Of a stretch of DNA of 64,000 nt, positions 26,085-34,616 are shown in pieces. Position numbers and translations under genes: made by a program. The notes under the pieces were generated by a model that was not told where the DNA came from, made no database searches, and was given only the letters and a program-made list of their open reading frames with translations. Position 1 is the stretch's first letter; each line of letters starts with the position of its first letter. Source of the stretch: Bacteroidales bacterium (lineage in GTDB: Bacteria > Bacteroidota > Bacteroidia > Bacteroidales > UBA932); contig JAFRXI010000071.1 in the NCBI GenBank assembly GCA_017437755.1, positions 145,919 to 209,918 on the forward strand, read 5' to 3'.

Positions 26085-27986
26085 ATGAAATGGCACTGTA
26101 TTGCGGCGATGACCGTACTCGCCGCATTGTCTTTGGGCGTTTGCGGCTGCAAGAAGGAAAATCCCGATTATACTCAGAAAGGGCCGGTCAAGATGTCGGA
26201 CCTGCTGAAGGAGAACGATATGGCGGCCATCGTCACGTGGTCATATGCAAACGATGCCGAAACCGACCACGCCCTTGCCTATAATACGGCTTCCGCGCAA
26301 TACGAGCGCAACGATTTTCCGATCACCCTCAAATCCAAAGGAAAGCTTCCCGGACTGAAAACCACTGAATCTGCAATGATCAAGGTTACGTCGGTGTATG
26401 ACCGGCTGACCGGAGCGACAGAGGCTCCCGACGGTGTTTTCATCAGTATCGACAACTCCGGCGACGATTATGTGAGATGCGGCATAAGGGGCTTCAAATG
26501 GAACAGGGACTATTCCTTCACGCTAATGTGGGGAGAAAAGGAGATGAAGGGCGTCATTGCCACCGTGGACCGCAACAGGGACGTCATCATCATGGAGATG
26601 CCCGAGTTTGTCCTCACGCTGGGCGGCGGAGAATCATACAACAAGGCCACGGACACATATACCGTCCCGGATTATGATTTCTCAGAGGCCCTTTTCAAGG
26701 AATTCGTCTCGGCCGGGATAATCAATGCCGACCGCAAACAGCCGGATTTCGCCGACGTGGATGCATTTGTGGCGAAGGAAGGGAAACTGAAAGCCAGCCC
26801 CAAGCCGGGAGATTCCGGGCTTATCAGCTTCGGCGACGACCATGCTTCGGCAAAGATTACGCCTTCGTCCAAGCTAAAGGAAGCGCTGGGCAACGGCAGT
26901 ATGCTCGCCAGGCATGTAACTACCTACTGCGGGCAGGAGGTAAGGATATTCCTGCCCCTGTCGGTCATCTATCCCGATTACGACTTCCTCCATCTGAAAT
27001 TTTATACCTTCAATCCCACAAAGGAGAACGAGTTCACCAACAAACTGGATTTCGAGGGCAATGACGGATCGGTCGAGTGGTGGTCCCAAGTCTTTCCGTC
27101 CTATTTCACAACCATAGGCGGCGACCAATACCGCATCTCCAACCGTTATGCCCTGGCGGATTACGATGCCAGCTACATCAATCTGGCTGAGCTGGCTTTC
27201 AATGTCGTTGACGGGAAGGATCAGATCATGGACGAAGCCGCGATCGAGGCCGCGGGTATCACCGTCCGCTTTGAATACGTCGACAAAGGGCTGGGCGACC
27301 AACCTCTCCCTGCCGCTGACGTTACTTCCACGTACAAGACATACAAGGATCTCTGGGTAAATAAATGCGTGTTCTACTACAGGACCAACGAGAAAAAGTA
27401 TATTCCGCTCCGGGGGGTGCTGAGCGTCCACTCGGGGAATGCCGATTTTGAGATTCCAACCCGCTTTGACCGCCCCAAGCCGATGGAAGGCCACAAGGAC
27501 ATCGTGCTGGACTACAGTAAATTCGCACTGGTGGGATGGCAGCCCTTCCTTCAGCCGGAAGTATCTGATATAGAGATTGTTGTGGATGAAAATAAGATCT
27601 ACCGGGTTCCCCTGGTCAAGAATCTCATGGACAACCGTCCGAACGGCGTTTCCTTTAATGTCATCAAGGATGGTCAATGGGTGGTTGGCAACGCGAATGC
27701 TTCCGATAAGGCGTCATCGGGTACCAACGGCTTCATCTCCGGCCGGAAATCGTATCAGGCATACTATATCACCTTATCCTATGATATGGGCAGCGACATC
27801 CCGCAACAGATGAAGCATCTCTTATCCATACAGGATTATAACGGATTCCCGCATCTCTGTTTCGACTATACGTCCCAGATTCAGTTCTCCGGCAGGATCG
27901 ACATTCCCGTCACCGTCACGCTGAAGAGCCCCTGGGCTGTATTGAGCTGCAACTACACAGTTACGATAAAGGGCTGGACGAATTAA
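26085..27986 (+). CDS. Unrecognised 633-aa lipoprotein
   Basis: The signal MKWHCIAAMTVLAALSLGVCGC ends in a plausible lipobox, and Cys is followed by KKENPDY. The rest has no family I recognise. It is beta-rich with segments such as YVRCGIRGFKWNRDYSFTLMWGEKEMKGVIATVDRNRD, LPLSVIYPDYDFLHLKFYTFNP and a C-terminal VTVTLKSPWAVLSCNYTVTIKGW, which looks like an Ig-like strand pattern. Length and export signal resemble surface glycan-binding or fimbrillin-like proteins of Bacteroidales. It has its own promoter, and the only following feature is a palindromic repeat and a convergent gene. Function unknown. Confidence 0.7.
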   Translation: MKWHCIAAMTVLAALSLGVCGCKKENPDYTQKGPVKMSDLLKENDMAAIVTWSYANDAETDHALAYNTASAQYERNDFPITLKSKGKLPGLKTTESAMIKVTSVYDRLTGATEAPDGVFISIDNSGDDYVRCGIRGFKWNRDYSFTLMWGEKEMKGVIATVDRNRDVIIMEMPEFVLTLGGGESYNKATDTYTVPDYDFSEALFKEFVSAGIINADRKQPDFADVDAFVAKEGKLKASPKPGDSGLISFGDDHASAKITPSSKLKEALGNGSMLARHVTTYCGQEVRIFLPLSVIYPDYDFLHLKFYTFNPTKENEFTNKLDFEGNDGSVEWWSQVFPSYFTTIGGDQYRISNRYALADYDASYINLAELAFNVVDGKDQIMDEAAIEAAGITVRFEYVDKGLGDQPLPAADVTSTYKTYKDLWVNKCVFYYRTNEKKYIPLRGVLSVHSGNADFEIPTRFDRPKPMEGHKDIVLDYSKFALVGWQPFLQPEVSDIEIVVDENKIYRVPLVKNLMDNRPNGVSFNVIKDGQWVVGNANASDKASSGTNGFISGRKSYQAYYITLSYDMGSDIPQQMKHLLSIQDYNGFPHLCFDYTSQIQFSGRIDIPVTVTLKSPWAVLSCNYTVTIKGWTN

Positions 27987-28005
27987 AGGAATTCTTGACA
28001 CCACT

Positions 28006-28040
28006 GCGTCCAACGTCCCAAAAAATTGGACGTTGGACGC
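28006..28040. repeat. Palindromic intergenic repeat, copy B hairpin 1
   Basis: Arms GCGTCCAACGTCC and GGACGTTGGACGC (13 bp, perfect) flank the 9-nt loop CAAAAAATT, 20 bp after the 633-aa gene. Core, loop and the following TTTAGGGGGTGTTT match copy A at 7782, with compensating changes outside the shared TCC/GGA. Neither strand has a T-run typical of a terminator. Confidence 0.8.
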
Positions 28041-28061
28041 GTTTAGGGGGTGTTTTCGTGT

Positions 28062-28088
28062 CTAACGTCCCCGTTTTTGGGACGATAG
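28062..28088. repeat. Palindromic intergenic repeat, copy B hairpin 2
   Basis: CTAACGTCCC, loop CGTTTTT and GGGACGATAG form a 10-bp stem with one A-A mismatch. The left arm repeats the TC(C/T)AACGTCC of hairpin 1, so the two hairpins look like a tandem duplication in the convergent gap before the nucleotidyltransferase gene. Confidence 0.6.
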
Positions 28089-28107
28089 GCGCATTGGAAA
28101 CGAAGCC

Positions 28108-29166
28108 TTATTGCATATAGCCGTGAAGCCGTCGCCAAACCCACTGGCTGAGCTTTGAGAAAGGAGCCCAGACCACCTCGCGGGGGTAATACCTGAGATT
28201 TGAAAAGACTCTCCGGTTCTTCCGCAGGAATCGCTTGAGGGCGGATTCGCCCTGATAGGTGTAGTTGCGCGAATCCAGTACCCCGAAATTGCCCATGGCA
28301 ATCATGTCTTCCACAAGTTTCTTTCCGTGGATGCTGTCAGGAGGGCAGAGGAAGAATTCCTCTTCAAGGCCGAAATTATACCGCAGCGCCGCCATGACGC
28401 TGGCGGTGAAGCGCTTCATTCCAAGCTTCCTGAGGGTGTCCATGACCGGTTTGCGAAGGGAAGGGTCAAGGTTCAGCAGCACGTAGTAGTAATCCATCAG
28501 CTGCCTGAGCCCGAGGCCTCCTTCCAGGTAGTGATGGAACATGTGGGCCATGCAGAACACCGCATTGAAACGCATGTCAGGATAAGTGAGAGGGGTTTCC
28601 CCGCCGAACGGTGCCCACCTTTCCAGAACTCGCTGAAGCCTGGAATTAAGGAAGGGATTGTACATCTTGCTGGGGTGGAAATGGATCTCCAGCTCGGTGT
28701 CCGGGAAGATATCAGCTTTCCCCTCCTTGTAGAGGACGTCCCGCAACGGATGGCCCTCCTCCCTGAAAGCCCTGAGGATATCAGAGCGGTTCCCCTTGAT
28801 CCAGAGGTCTATGTCGCCGCATATCCGCTCCGACGGATCGGGATATAATCTTGCGAGCGCCGTCCCCTTGAGAATGCATCCCTGCAGGTGAAGACGCTCG
28901 AGCAGAGTCTCCAGTTCCCTGACATGATCCTCATGCAGGGAGTGTATGGCCGCTATCCGCCCTGCCGTTTCCTTCCAGCGGCCGAGCAACGGCTCGGGAG
29001 GTCTCTGCCCCTGGTCCAGACGGAGGATGCCCCCGTACAGGACCCCCTGGAGGGACTGGCTGCGGGCCATGGAATAGAGCAGCTTCCAATCCTTCTCAGA
29101 GGGCGTTCTGTCGAAGGAGGACGCCCTCCCAAGTGAGATAAGAAGCAGTTTCCGGAACGGATGCAT
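28108..29166 (-). CDS. Nucleotidyltransferase family protein (PF14907-like)
   Basis: This is a 352-aa protein starting MHPFRKLLLISLG, one base after the stop of the WlbA gene. It has the nucleotidyltransferase_5 pattern: LHLQGCILKGTALARLYPDPSERICGDIDLWI, where GT-x-L and the D-I-D pair are the expected metal-binding residues, then ELEIHFHP and MAHMFHHYLEGGLGLRQLMDYYYVL. Proteins of this kind are found in Bacteroidales capsule loci and near GTs, but their substrate is not established. Last gene of the capsule operon. Confidence 0.8.
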   Translation of the reverse strand: MHPFRKLLLISLGRASSFDRTPSEKDWKLLYSMARSQSLQGVLYGGILRLDQGQRPPEPLLGRWKETAGRIAAIHSLHEDHVRELETLLERLHLQGCILKGTALARLYPDPSERICGDIDLWIKGNRSDILRAFREEGHPLRDVLYKEGKADIFPDTELEIHFHPSKMYNPFLNSRLQRVLERWAPFGGETPLTYPDMRFNAVFCMAHMFHHYLEGGLGLRQLMDYYYVLLNLDPSLRKPVMDTLRKLGMKRFTASVMAALRYNFGLEEEFFLCPPDSIHGKKLVEDMIAMGNFGVLDSRNYTYQGESALKRFLRKNRRVFSNLRYYPREVVWAPFSKLSQWVWRRLHGYMQ

Positions 29167-29167
29167 T

Positions 29168-30145
29168 TTAGCGGGAATCTTTCCAGCCGAAAGGATGCGG
29201 GGAAAGAGGGAGGGCGGCCAGGGGGTGATAGTCTCCAACCAGGCCGATGGGCGTCGCTTCCCGGATCCGGCTTACGATCTCTATGCAGGGACGCGACTCC
29301 GCGATACGGAATCCCTCCCCTGAAAGGATCTTCTGGTAGCTCAGCGTATGCAGCTCCGTGAAGCCCTGGCTGAATTCAAACTCTTCTCCGTCTATGCTGA
29401 TGGACCGGTAGGTGCGTTTCTCGCCCTCCACGGCATTGTCGGGCAGACAGTCCGAATTGATGCTGAGGAAGTAACGGACCCTGGCCCGTTTCAGGCCCAG
29501 ATAGCCTGCCACACGGTCGAAACTCATCACGTGGACGATATTCTCGCTCACCGGTCCGAATATCCACTGGAGCATGTCGTAGAAATGGACGCCGATGTTT
29601 GTGGCTATGCCGCCGCTCTTGTGGACATCCCCCTTCCAGGAGGTGTAATACCATTTGCCCCTGGACGTGATATAGGTCAGGTCCACGTCATAGATCTTGT
29701 CCGCGGGTCCCTCGTCTATCTTCTTTTTCAAGGCGGCGATACTGTCGTGCAGGCGGAGCTGCAGTATGGTATATGCCTTATGGTGAGTTTCTTCCTCAAC
29801 CTTCAGCAGGGCGTCCACGTTGTAGGGATTAAGCACCACCGGCTTCTCGCAGATAACGTCGCAGCCCAGCCTGAGCCCGTAGCGGATAAAGGCGTCGTGG
29901 GTGTAGTTGGGTGTGCATATGCTCATCCACTGGAGCGGGTTGGAAGATGCCATCTGCTTGGAGCAGAAACGGTCAAAAAGCTCATGCTCGGTGAAGAACG
30001 AACAGTCCGGGAAGAAACTGTCCAGCCTTCCCACGCTGTCAAAACGGTCATACGCGGCAAGAAGGTCATTCCCCGTATCCTTGATTGCCTTCAGATGCCT
30101 CGGGGCGATGTAGCCCGCAGCGCCGATCAGTGCAAAATTAGCCAT
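29168..30145 (-). CDS. wlbA: UDP-GlcNAcA 3-dehydrogenase (Gfo/Idh/MocA family)
   Basis: This is a 325-aa oxidoreductase. FALIGAAGYIAPRHLKAIKDTGNDLLAAYDRFDSVG is very close to the start of WlbA/WbpB proteins, and CEKPVVLNPYNVDAL is the family EKP motif. WlbA oxidises C3 of UDP-N-acetylglucosaminuronic acid as step two of UDP-2,3-diacetamido-uronic acid synthesis; the other steps are at 56818-59933, 27 kb away at the front of the same operon. It lies 3 bp after wzc. Confidence 0.87.
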   Translation of the reverse strand: MANFALIGAAGYIAPRHLKAIKDTGNDLLAAYDRFDSVGRLDSFFPDCSFFTEHELFDRFCSKQMASSNPLQWMSICTPNYTHDAFIRYGLRLGCDVICEKPVVLNPYNVDALLKVEEETHHKAYTILQLRLHDSIAALKKKIDEGPADKIYDVDLTYITSRGKWYYTSWKGDVHKSGGIATNIGVHFYDMLQWIFGPVSENIVHVMSFDRVAGYLGLKRARVRYFLSINSDCLPDNAVEGEKRTYRSISIDGEEFEFSQGFTELHTLSYQKILSGEGFRIAESRPCIEIVSRIREATPIGLVGDYHPLAALPLSPHPFGWKDSR

Positions 30146-30148
30146 GTA

Positions 30149-32638
30149 CTAAGCTGTTTCAGTGGAGGATTTCTTCCTGCGATGACGGTGCTTCTTCTTG
30201 GACGAGCCGTCACCGGAATCTTCATCATCGTCGTCATACGAGCCATAGCCATACTGCTGGCCGTAACCGTAACCATAGCCGTAGCCGTAACCATAGCCGT
30301 AGCCATAGCCGGAGCCGTAGCCGTAACCATAGCCCCCGTGTTTGGGATAACGGACATCATTGATGATGATGGTCATGTTGGGGAAGGCATTGCTGTCCTT
30401 AAGTTCCTGAAGGTCAGGGAGCATACGCTTGTCAACCAGATTGGACCGAAGGATGAAGACACTCACGTCGGCAAACCGTTTCAGGATGTTCGCGTCGGCC
30501 ACGAGCCCTGCCGGGACTGCATCGATGAGGATGAAATCATAACGCTTGCGAAGGACTTCGAAAATCTCATCCAGCCGCTTGCTGCTCAGGAGCTCCGCAG
30601 GATTGGGCGGAATGGGACCGGAAAGGATGGAATCCACGCCCGGGGCAACCACATCGTGCACGATCAGGGAGTCCAGGTCATTGGTCTTTCCGGAAAGATA
30701 ATTGGAGAAGCCCGGGTTCTTCCTTGACGAGAACTTGTGTGTAAGGGTTCCCTTGCGGAGGTCAAGGTCCAGCAGTATGACCTTCTTCTCAACGAGGGCC
30801 AGACTGGCGGCCAGGTTGGAAGTCAGGAAAGTCTTTCCGGATGACTCCATCAGGGAGAGGAACAGGTAGCAGGTGGCGTTCCCTTCGACATTCCGGGTAA
30901 ACCCGATGTTGCTCCTGAGGATACGGAATGCTTCCGATATGGGATCCCGCTTCTTGTCCTCCACAACGATGTCGCGCTTGTCCTTCTTATCGCGGGAAGG
31001 AATCTCGCCGAGGATGGGGATGTCCACGAAACGCTCCACGTCCTTGCGGTAACGGACCTTGGTGTCCATCATCCTCCTGATGATGAAAAACGCCACGGGA
31101 ATGCACATGCCCAGCAGAAGGCCCAGCAGCAGGCTGCGCTTGGGATTCGGGGCCACAGGGGAAGGGTTGACCCTGGCCCTGTCTATTATCTTGGCGTTGC
31201 CTTCAATTGAAGGCTGGCTGATGAGGAGTTCCTCCCTCTTGCTCAGAAGCGTCAGGTAGAGCTGTTCCTTGATCCCCTGGACCCGGGCGATATTGTCGAT
31301 GTAGAGCTGGCCGGTAGGAACCTGGCTGATCTTGGCGGAAGCCATCTTGCTGAGAGTCTCGGCGCTTCCGAGCTTCTGGGACATTGAACTGATATAAGCG
31401 GAAAGAAGCTGGTTCAGGTTGCTCTTGAGGGTAGCCTGCTCCAGTTGCATGTCCAGTACCAGGGGATTGTTGGTGGTTCCGGCCTCCTTGTATTTGTCCA
31501 GCTTCAGCACCAGGGTGTTGAACCGGCTGATTGTGGACTTGATATTCTCGTCCTCGATGTTGATGGTCATCGGGAAGAGCTGGTTGGACGTGTTGGAGTT
31601 GGTGAACTGCAGGAGGTATTCCGCATGGGATATCTGGGCCTTGAGGGTCTCTATGTCTTCCGATGCCTGGATGCTCTGCTGCATGTAGGACTGGCCGTAA
31701 TCCTGCAGGTTCAGCAGCTGGTTGTCGCGTTTGAACGATGCGATCTGCGACTCCTGCGCCCCTAGTTCGGAGTTGAGCTGGGATATGCGGGTGTTGATGT
31801 ATTCGGAAGTCTGGCGTATGATATCCTGCTTCTCTACGATGGTGCCCTCATTGTAGACGTGTATCAACTCGTTGAGGATATCGGCGGCCCGCTGCGGGGA
31901 GGTGTCCTTGAGCGAGAAGTTGATTATTCCGTCGGAGTCGCTGTTGCGCTCGATGACAACGCGGCCGCGGTAGAAGGCCGCCACGTCGCTGATGCTCCGG
32001 TGCGAGACGGTGATGGGATTGTTGTAGTAGAGATCCCTGAGGGCCCAGGTAGGGTGGATGGAAACGCGGCCGATCCTGGTGGAAAGGGTATCCCCGAGCC
32101 GCCCGGCAACAGGCTCGCCCTCCCCTATCTGCAGTGCAAAGGTGGAATCCCGCTGCAATGTCAGCGTCATGGTGGCATAATCCGATTCCTTCAGGTCCAG
32201 GAAACTGACAATTACGGGCGTATCCTTGTAGAGGTCCTTCTGGCGCTTTACAAGGGCGGTCTGGTACGAGTAAGTGGTACCCAGGTTGAGCCGCTTGGCA
32301 ACTTCCAGCATCGGGGATTCCGAGCGGAGTACGATGATCTCGTCGTTGAGGGCGTTCATCGTGGTGGCCACCCTGCGGTTGGTGATGTTCTCCAGCATGG
32401 AGGCCCCGTTGTCCAGACGGTTGCGGGTTATGGATTTTATGAGGATCCTGGCGTGGCTCTCATAGATGCGGTCCGCACGGTCCGCACGGTACCACGCGAC
32501 GGCACCTCCGATTACAGCGCAGATGATGATCCAGTGGAGGTTGCGCAGGATCGTATAAAGGATATCCTTCCAGGAAAGGGCGTTGGCGTCCTCTTTCTCA
32601 AGGAAGGAAAGGTCGTTGTCAGAGGGTTTGGCTGCCAT
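30149..32638 (-). CDS. wzc: Wzc-like polysaccharide co-polymerase / BY-kinase
   Basis: This is an 829-aa inner-membrane protein. The N-terminal Wzz domain has a helix at about residues 32-50 (LHWIIICAVIGGAVAW) and, after a long periplasmic coiled-coil with GNVR-type helices, a second helix preceded by the PNPKR Pro motif. The kinase domain has Walker A MESSGKTFLTSNLA, Walker A' VILLDLDLRKG and Walker B FILIDAVPAG. BY-kinases regulate capsule length by phosphorylating C-terminal tyrosines; here the tail is an unusual (YG)n run with 14 tyrosines, then DDDDED and a basic end. It lies 15 bp after wza. Confidence 0.93.
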   Translation of the reverse strand: MAAKPSDNDLSFLEKEDANALSWKDILYTILRNLHWIIICAVIGGAVAWYRADRADRIYESHARILIKSITRNRLDNGASMLENITNRRVATTMNALNDEIIVLRSESPMLEVAKRLNLGTTYSYQTALVKRQKDLYKDTPVIVSFLDLKESDYATMTLTLQRDSTFALQIGEGEPVAGRLGDTLSTRIGRVSIHPTWALRDLYYNNPITVSHRSISDVAAFYRGRVVIERNSDSDGIINFSLKDTSPQRAADILNELIHVYNEGTIVEKQDIIRQTSEYINTRISQLNSELGAQESQIASFKRDNQLLNLQDYGQSYMQQSIQASEDIETLKAQISHAEYLLQFTNSNTSNQLFPMTINIEDENIKSTISRFNTLVLKLDKYKEAGTTNNPLVLDMQLEQATLKSNLNQLLSAYISSMSQKLGSAETLSKMASAKISQVPTGQLYIDNIARVQGIKEQLYLTLLSKREELLISQPSIEGNAKIIDRARVNPSPVAPNPKRSLLLGLLLGMCIPVAFFIIRRMMDTKVRYRKDVERFVDIPILGEIPSRDKKDKRDIVVEDKKRDPISEAFRILRSNIGFTRNVEGNATCYLFLSLMESSGKTFLTSNLAASLALVEKKVILLDLDLRKGTLTHKFSSRKNPGFSNYLSGKTNDLDSLIVHDVVAPGVDSILSGPIPPNPAELLSSKRLDEIFEVLRKRYDFILIDAVPAGLVADANILKRFADVSVFILRSNLVDKRMLPDLQELKDSNAFPNMTIIINDVRYPKHGGYGYGYGSGYGYGYGYGYGYGYGYGQQYGYGSYDDDDEDSGDGSSKKKHRHRRKKSSTETA
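30236..30334 (-). repeat. Low-complexity Tyr-Gly coding repeat in wzc tail
   Basis: About 100 bp of 6-nt units (TAC/TAT-GGC/GGT on the coding strand) encode alternating Tyr and Gly broken by Ser, Gln-Gln and Ser. The array could change length by slippage in steps of six, keeping the frame. Confidence 0.85.
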
Positions 32639-32653
32639 ATGGTTCAGGCTTTA

Positions 32654-33454
32654 TTAATCTTTTACCTTCCGGTATATCATGACGGTGAAGAAAGTGGACG
32701 CTAAGCCCACCGCGGTAGATACGATTGACAGCACCGGTCCCCAGTTGCTGTAACTGCTCAGGGCGTTCTTGTACCCGAAGTCGCGGGTGATGATGAAGTC
32801 GTTCTGCTGGAGCATAAAGTAAGGGTCCATGAAGACCTTGGAGGAACGCGGGTCAAGGTACCGCATGACCATCTTCCCGTCCACTTCACGCATAACCGCT
32901 ATCTTTTTGCGGTTGGTGTGGATATTCAGGTCCCCGGACAGCGCAAGCGCCTCCAGGAAGGTGCAGCGCTCGTTGGGAACGGTTATGGCCTTGCCTCCGT
33001 TCGATCCCAGGAAGAATATCTTGAAATCCCTGAAGCGCACCAGGACGAAAGGGTCGTTCAGATAACCGCCGGAAACCAGCATCTTCTCAATCTCTTCCTG
33101 GAGTTTGAGGCGGGTCTTGCCTGCGGCATGGATAGTCCCCAGGACTGGCAACTCTATGTTGCCGTTCTGGTCCACCAGATAGCCTATGTTCTGGTTTCCG
33201 GTTGTACGCATGACATTCTGGGTGATGGCCTGCAGGTTGAACGGCTTGGCCAGCTCGCTGTCATAGCAGGAAATGATCACATCCAGTTCGTCATAGGGGC
33301 TTATTACGGCCTCGAACCGGTTTTCCAGCTGGATCTGCGAGTTATGCTCCATGTCCTGAAGGTAGGCAACCCTTCGGGTGGTCACGCAAGATGCGGTTAA
33401 CATGGCAAGGAGTGCCAGAAGGCATGCCTTTATGATAATGCTCCGGTTTTTCAT
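32654..33454 (-). CDS. wza: Wza-like polysaccharide export outer-membrane lipoprotein
   Basis: This is a 266-aa lipoprotein (MKNRSIIIKACLLALLAMLTASC, lipobox TASC). It has the Poly_export domain (YDELDVIISCYDSELAKPFN ... GYLVDQNGNIELPVLGTIHAAGKTRLKLQEEIEKML) and one SLBB-like segment (KIFFLGSNGGKAITVPNERCTFLEALALSGDL). A C-terminal hydrophobic helix (VLSIVSTAVGLASTFFTVMIY) matches the alpha-barrel helix that crosses the outer membrane. Start taken at ATG 33454. It forms the export channel with Wzc. Confidence 0.9.
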   Translation of the reverse strand: MKNRSIIIKACLLALLAMLTASCVTTRRVAYLQDMEHNSQIQLENRFEAVISPYDELDVIISCYDSELAKPFNLQAITQNVMRTTGNQNIGYLVDQNGNIELPVLGTIHAAGKTRLKLQEEIEKMLVSGGYLNDPFVLVRFRDFKIFFLGSNGGKAITVPNERCTFLEALALSGDLNIHTNRKKIAVMREVDGKMVMRYLDPRSSKVFMDPYFMLQQNDFIITRDFGYKNALSSYSNWGPVLSIVSTAVGLASTFFTVMIYRKVKD

Positions 33455-33478
33455 TGTCAATGCGTTTTATTCAACTTA

Positions 33479-33511
33479 CAAAGATAATCAATTATCTTAA
33501 TTTATCCACAA
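33479..33511 (-). promoter_or_regulatory. Possible internal promoter for wza-wzc
   Basis: On the minus strand TATCTTTG (33479-33486) is a full -7 box, 25 bases before the wza start. A TTG at 33509-33511 would be the -33 but with a 22-nt spacer, which is long. It overlaps the end of wecB. Confidence 0.45.
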
Positions 33512-34616
33512 TCCGCCGGCATGCCATGCCGTCCCCGTAGGGGTTTACGGCCTGACTCATGGCGGTGTAGGCATCATGGTCATCCAGCAGGGTGGAGACC
33601 TCCCTGACAATCTTATCCCGGTCGGTTCCTACCAGTTTCACGGTCCCCGCCTCCACGGCCTCGGGGCGTTCCGTGGTATCCCTCATCACCAGAACCGGCT
33701 TGCCGAGTCCGGGGGCCTCCTCCTGGATACCGCCCGAGTCGGTCAGGACCAGCGTGCTCTCCCTCATAAGGAAGACGAAATCCAGGTAATCCAGCGGCTC
33801 CATGAAATGGAGGTTGCCGGAGGGTGCCTCGCCGAAAATCTCCCTGATGGGCTGCCTGACGTTAGGGTTCAGGTGCATGGGATAAACAAAATCCACGTCG
33901 GGGTATCGTCCGGCCAGCTCCTTGATCGCCAGGCAGATGTTCCTGAAGCCCCCGCCGAAATTCTCCCGGCGGTGACCGGTGATAAGGACCATCCTTTGCC
34001 TGCCGCTCTGAAGGAGCGAAGCGGCGGAAGGATCCCTTGGCTCATACCCCTTTTCCATCACGTTTCCCACCACCCAGTGAAGGGCATCGATGACGGTGTT
34101 CCCCGTTACCGTAATCTTCTCAGGGTCAACTCCTTCCTCAAGCAGGTTCTGCCGGCTCAAGGGGGTTGGCGCAAAATTATAGGTGGCTATCCGGCCCGTA
34201 ATCTGGCGGTTCATCTCCTCGGGCCATGGACTGTAGATATTGCGGGTGCGCAGGCCGGCTTCCACGTGTCCCACGGGAATCTGGCGGTAGAACGACGCCA
34301 GTGCAGCCGCCATGCTCGTGGTCGTATCCCCGTGAACCAGGACCACGTCCGGCCCCACCTCGTCCAATACGCCACGCATGCCGGTCAGGACCTTGGCGGT
34401 CACGTCGTACAGGTCCTGCCCCTGTTTCATTATATTCAGGTCGTAGTCCGGCCTGACATCAAAGATTCCAAGCACCTGGTCCAGCATCTCCCGGTGCTGC
34501 CCGGTAACGCAGACGACAGTCTGGAATTCAGAGGGATTATTCTGGAACTCCTTGACCAGGGGGCACATCTTTATAGCCTCCGGCCTGGTTCCGAAAACGA
34601 TAAGTATCTTCTTCAT
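33492..34616 (-). CDS. wecB: UDP-N-acetylglucosamine 2-epimerase (non-hydrolysing)
   Basis: This is a 374-aa GT-B-fold enzyme. ILIVFGTRPEAIKMCPL, VLVHGDTTTSMAAALASFY, VGHVEAGLRT, ITGHRRENFG and LTDSGGIQEEAPGLGKPVLVMRDTTERPEA are the family's motifs. It converts UDP-GlcNAc to UDP-ManNAc in the cytoplasm. The start ATG at 34616 overlaps the wecC stop (TGATG). Pairing with WecC favours WecB over the WbpI-type epimerase that acts on the diacetamido sugar, but it could serve both. Confidence 0.92.
   Translation of the reverse strand: MKKILIVFGTRPEAIKMCPLVKEFQNNPSEFQTVVCVTGQHREMLDQVLGIFDVRPDYDLNIMKQGQDLYDVTAKVLTGMRGVLDEVGPDVVLVHGDTTTSMAAALASFYRQIPVGHVEAGLRTRNIYSPWPEEMNRQITGRIATYNFAPTPLSRQNLLEEGVDPEKITVTGNTVIDALHWVVGNVMEKGYEPRDPSAASLLQSGRQRMVLITGHRRENFGGGFRNICLAIKELAGRYPDVDFVYPMHLNPNVRQPIREIFGEAPSGNLHFMEPLDYLDFVFLMRESTLVLTDSGGIQEEAPGLGKPVLVMRDTTERPEAVEAGTVKLVGTDRDKIVREVSTLLDDHDAYTAMSQAVNPYGDGMACRRIVDKLR

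Noticed and set aside
30236-30334. The Tyr-Gly array as a CRISPR or tandem satellite
   Set aside because: It is in frame in wzc, made of 6-nt units and has no spacers.
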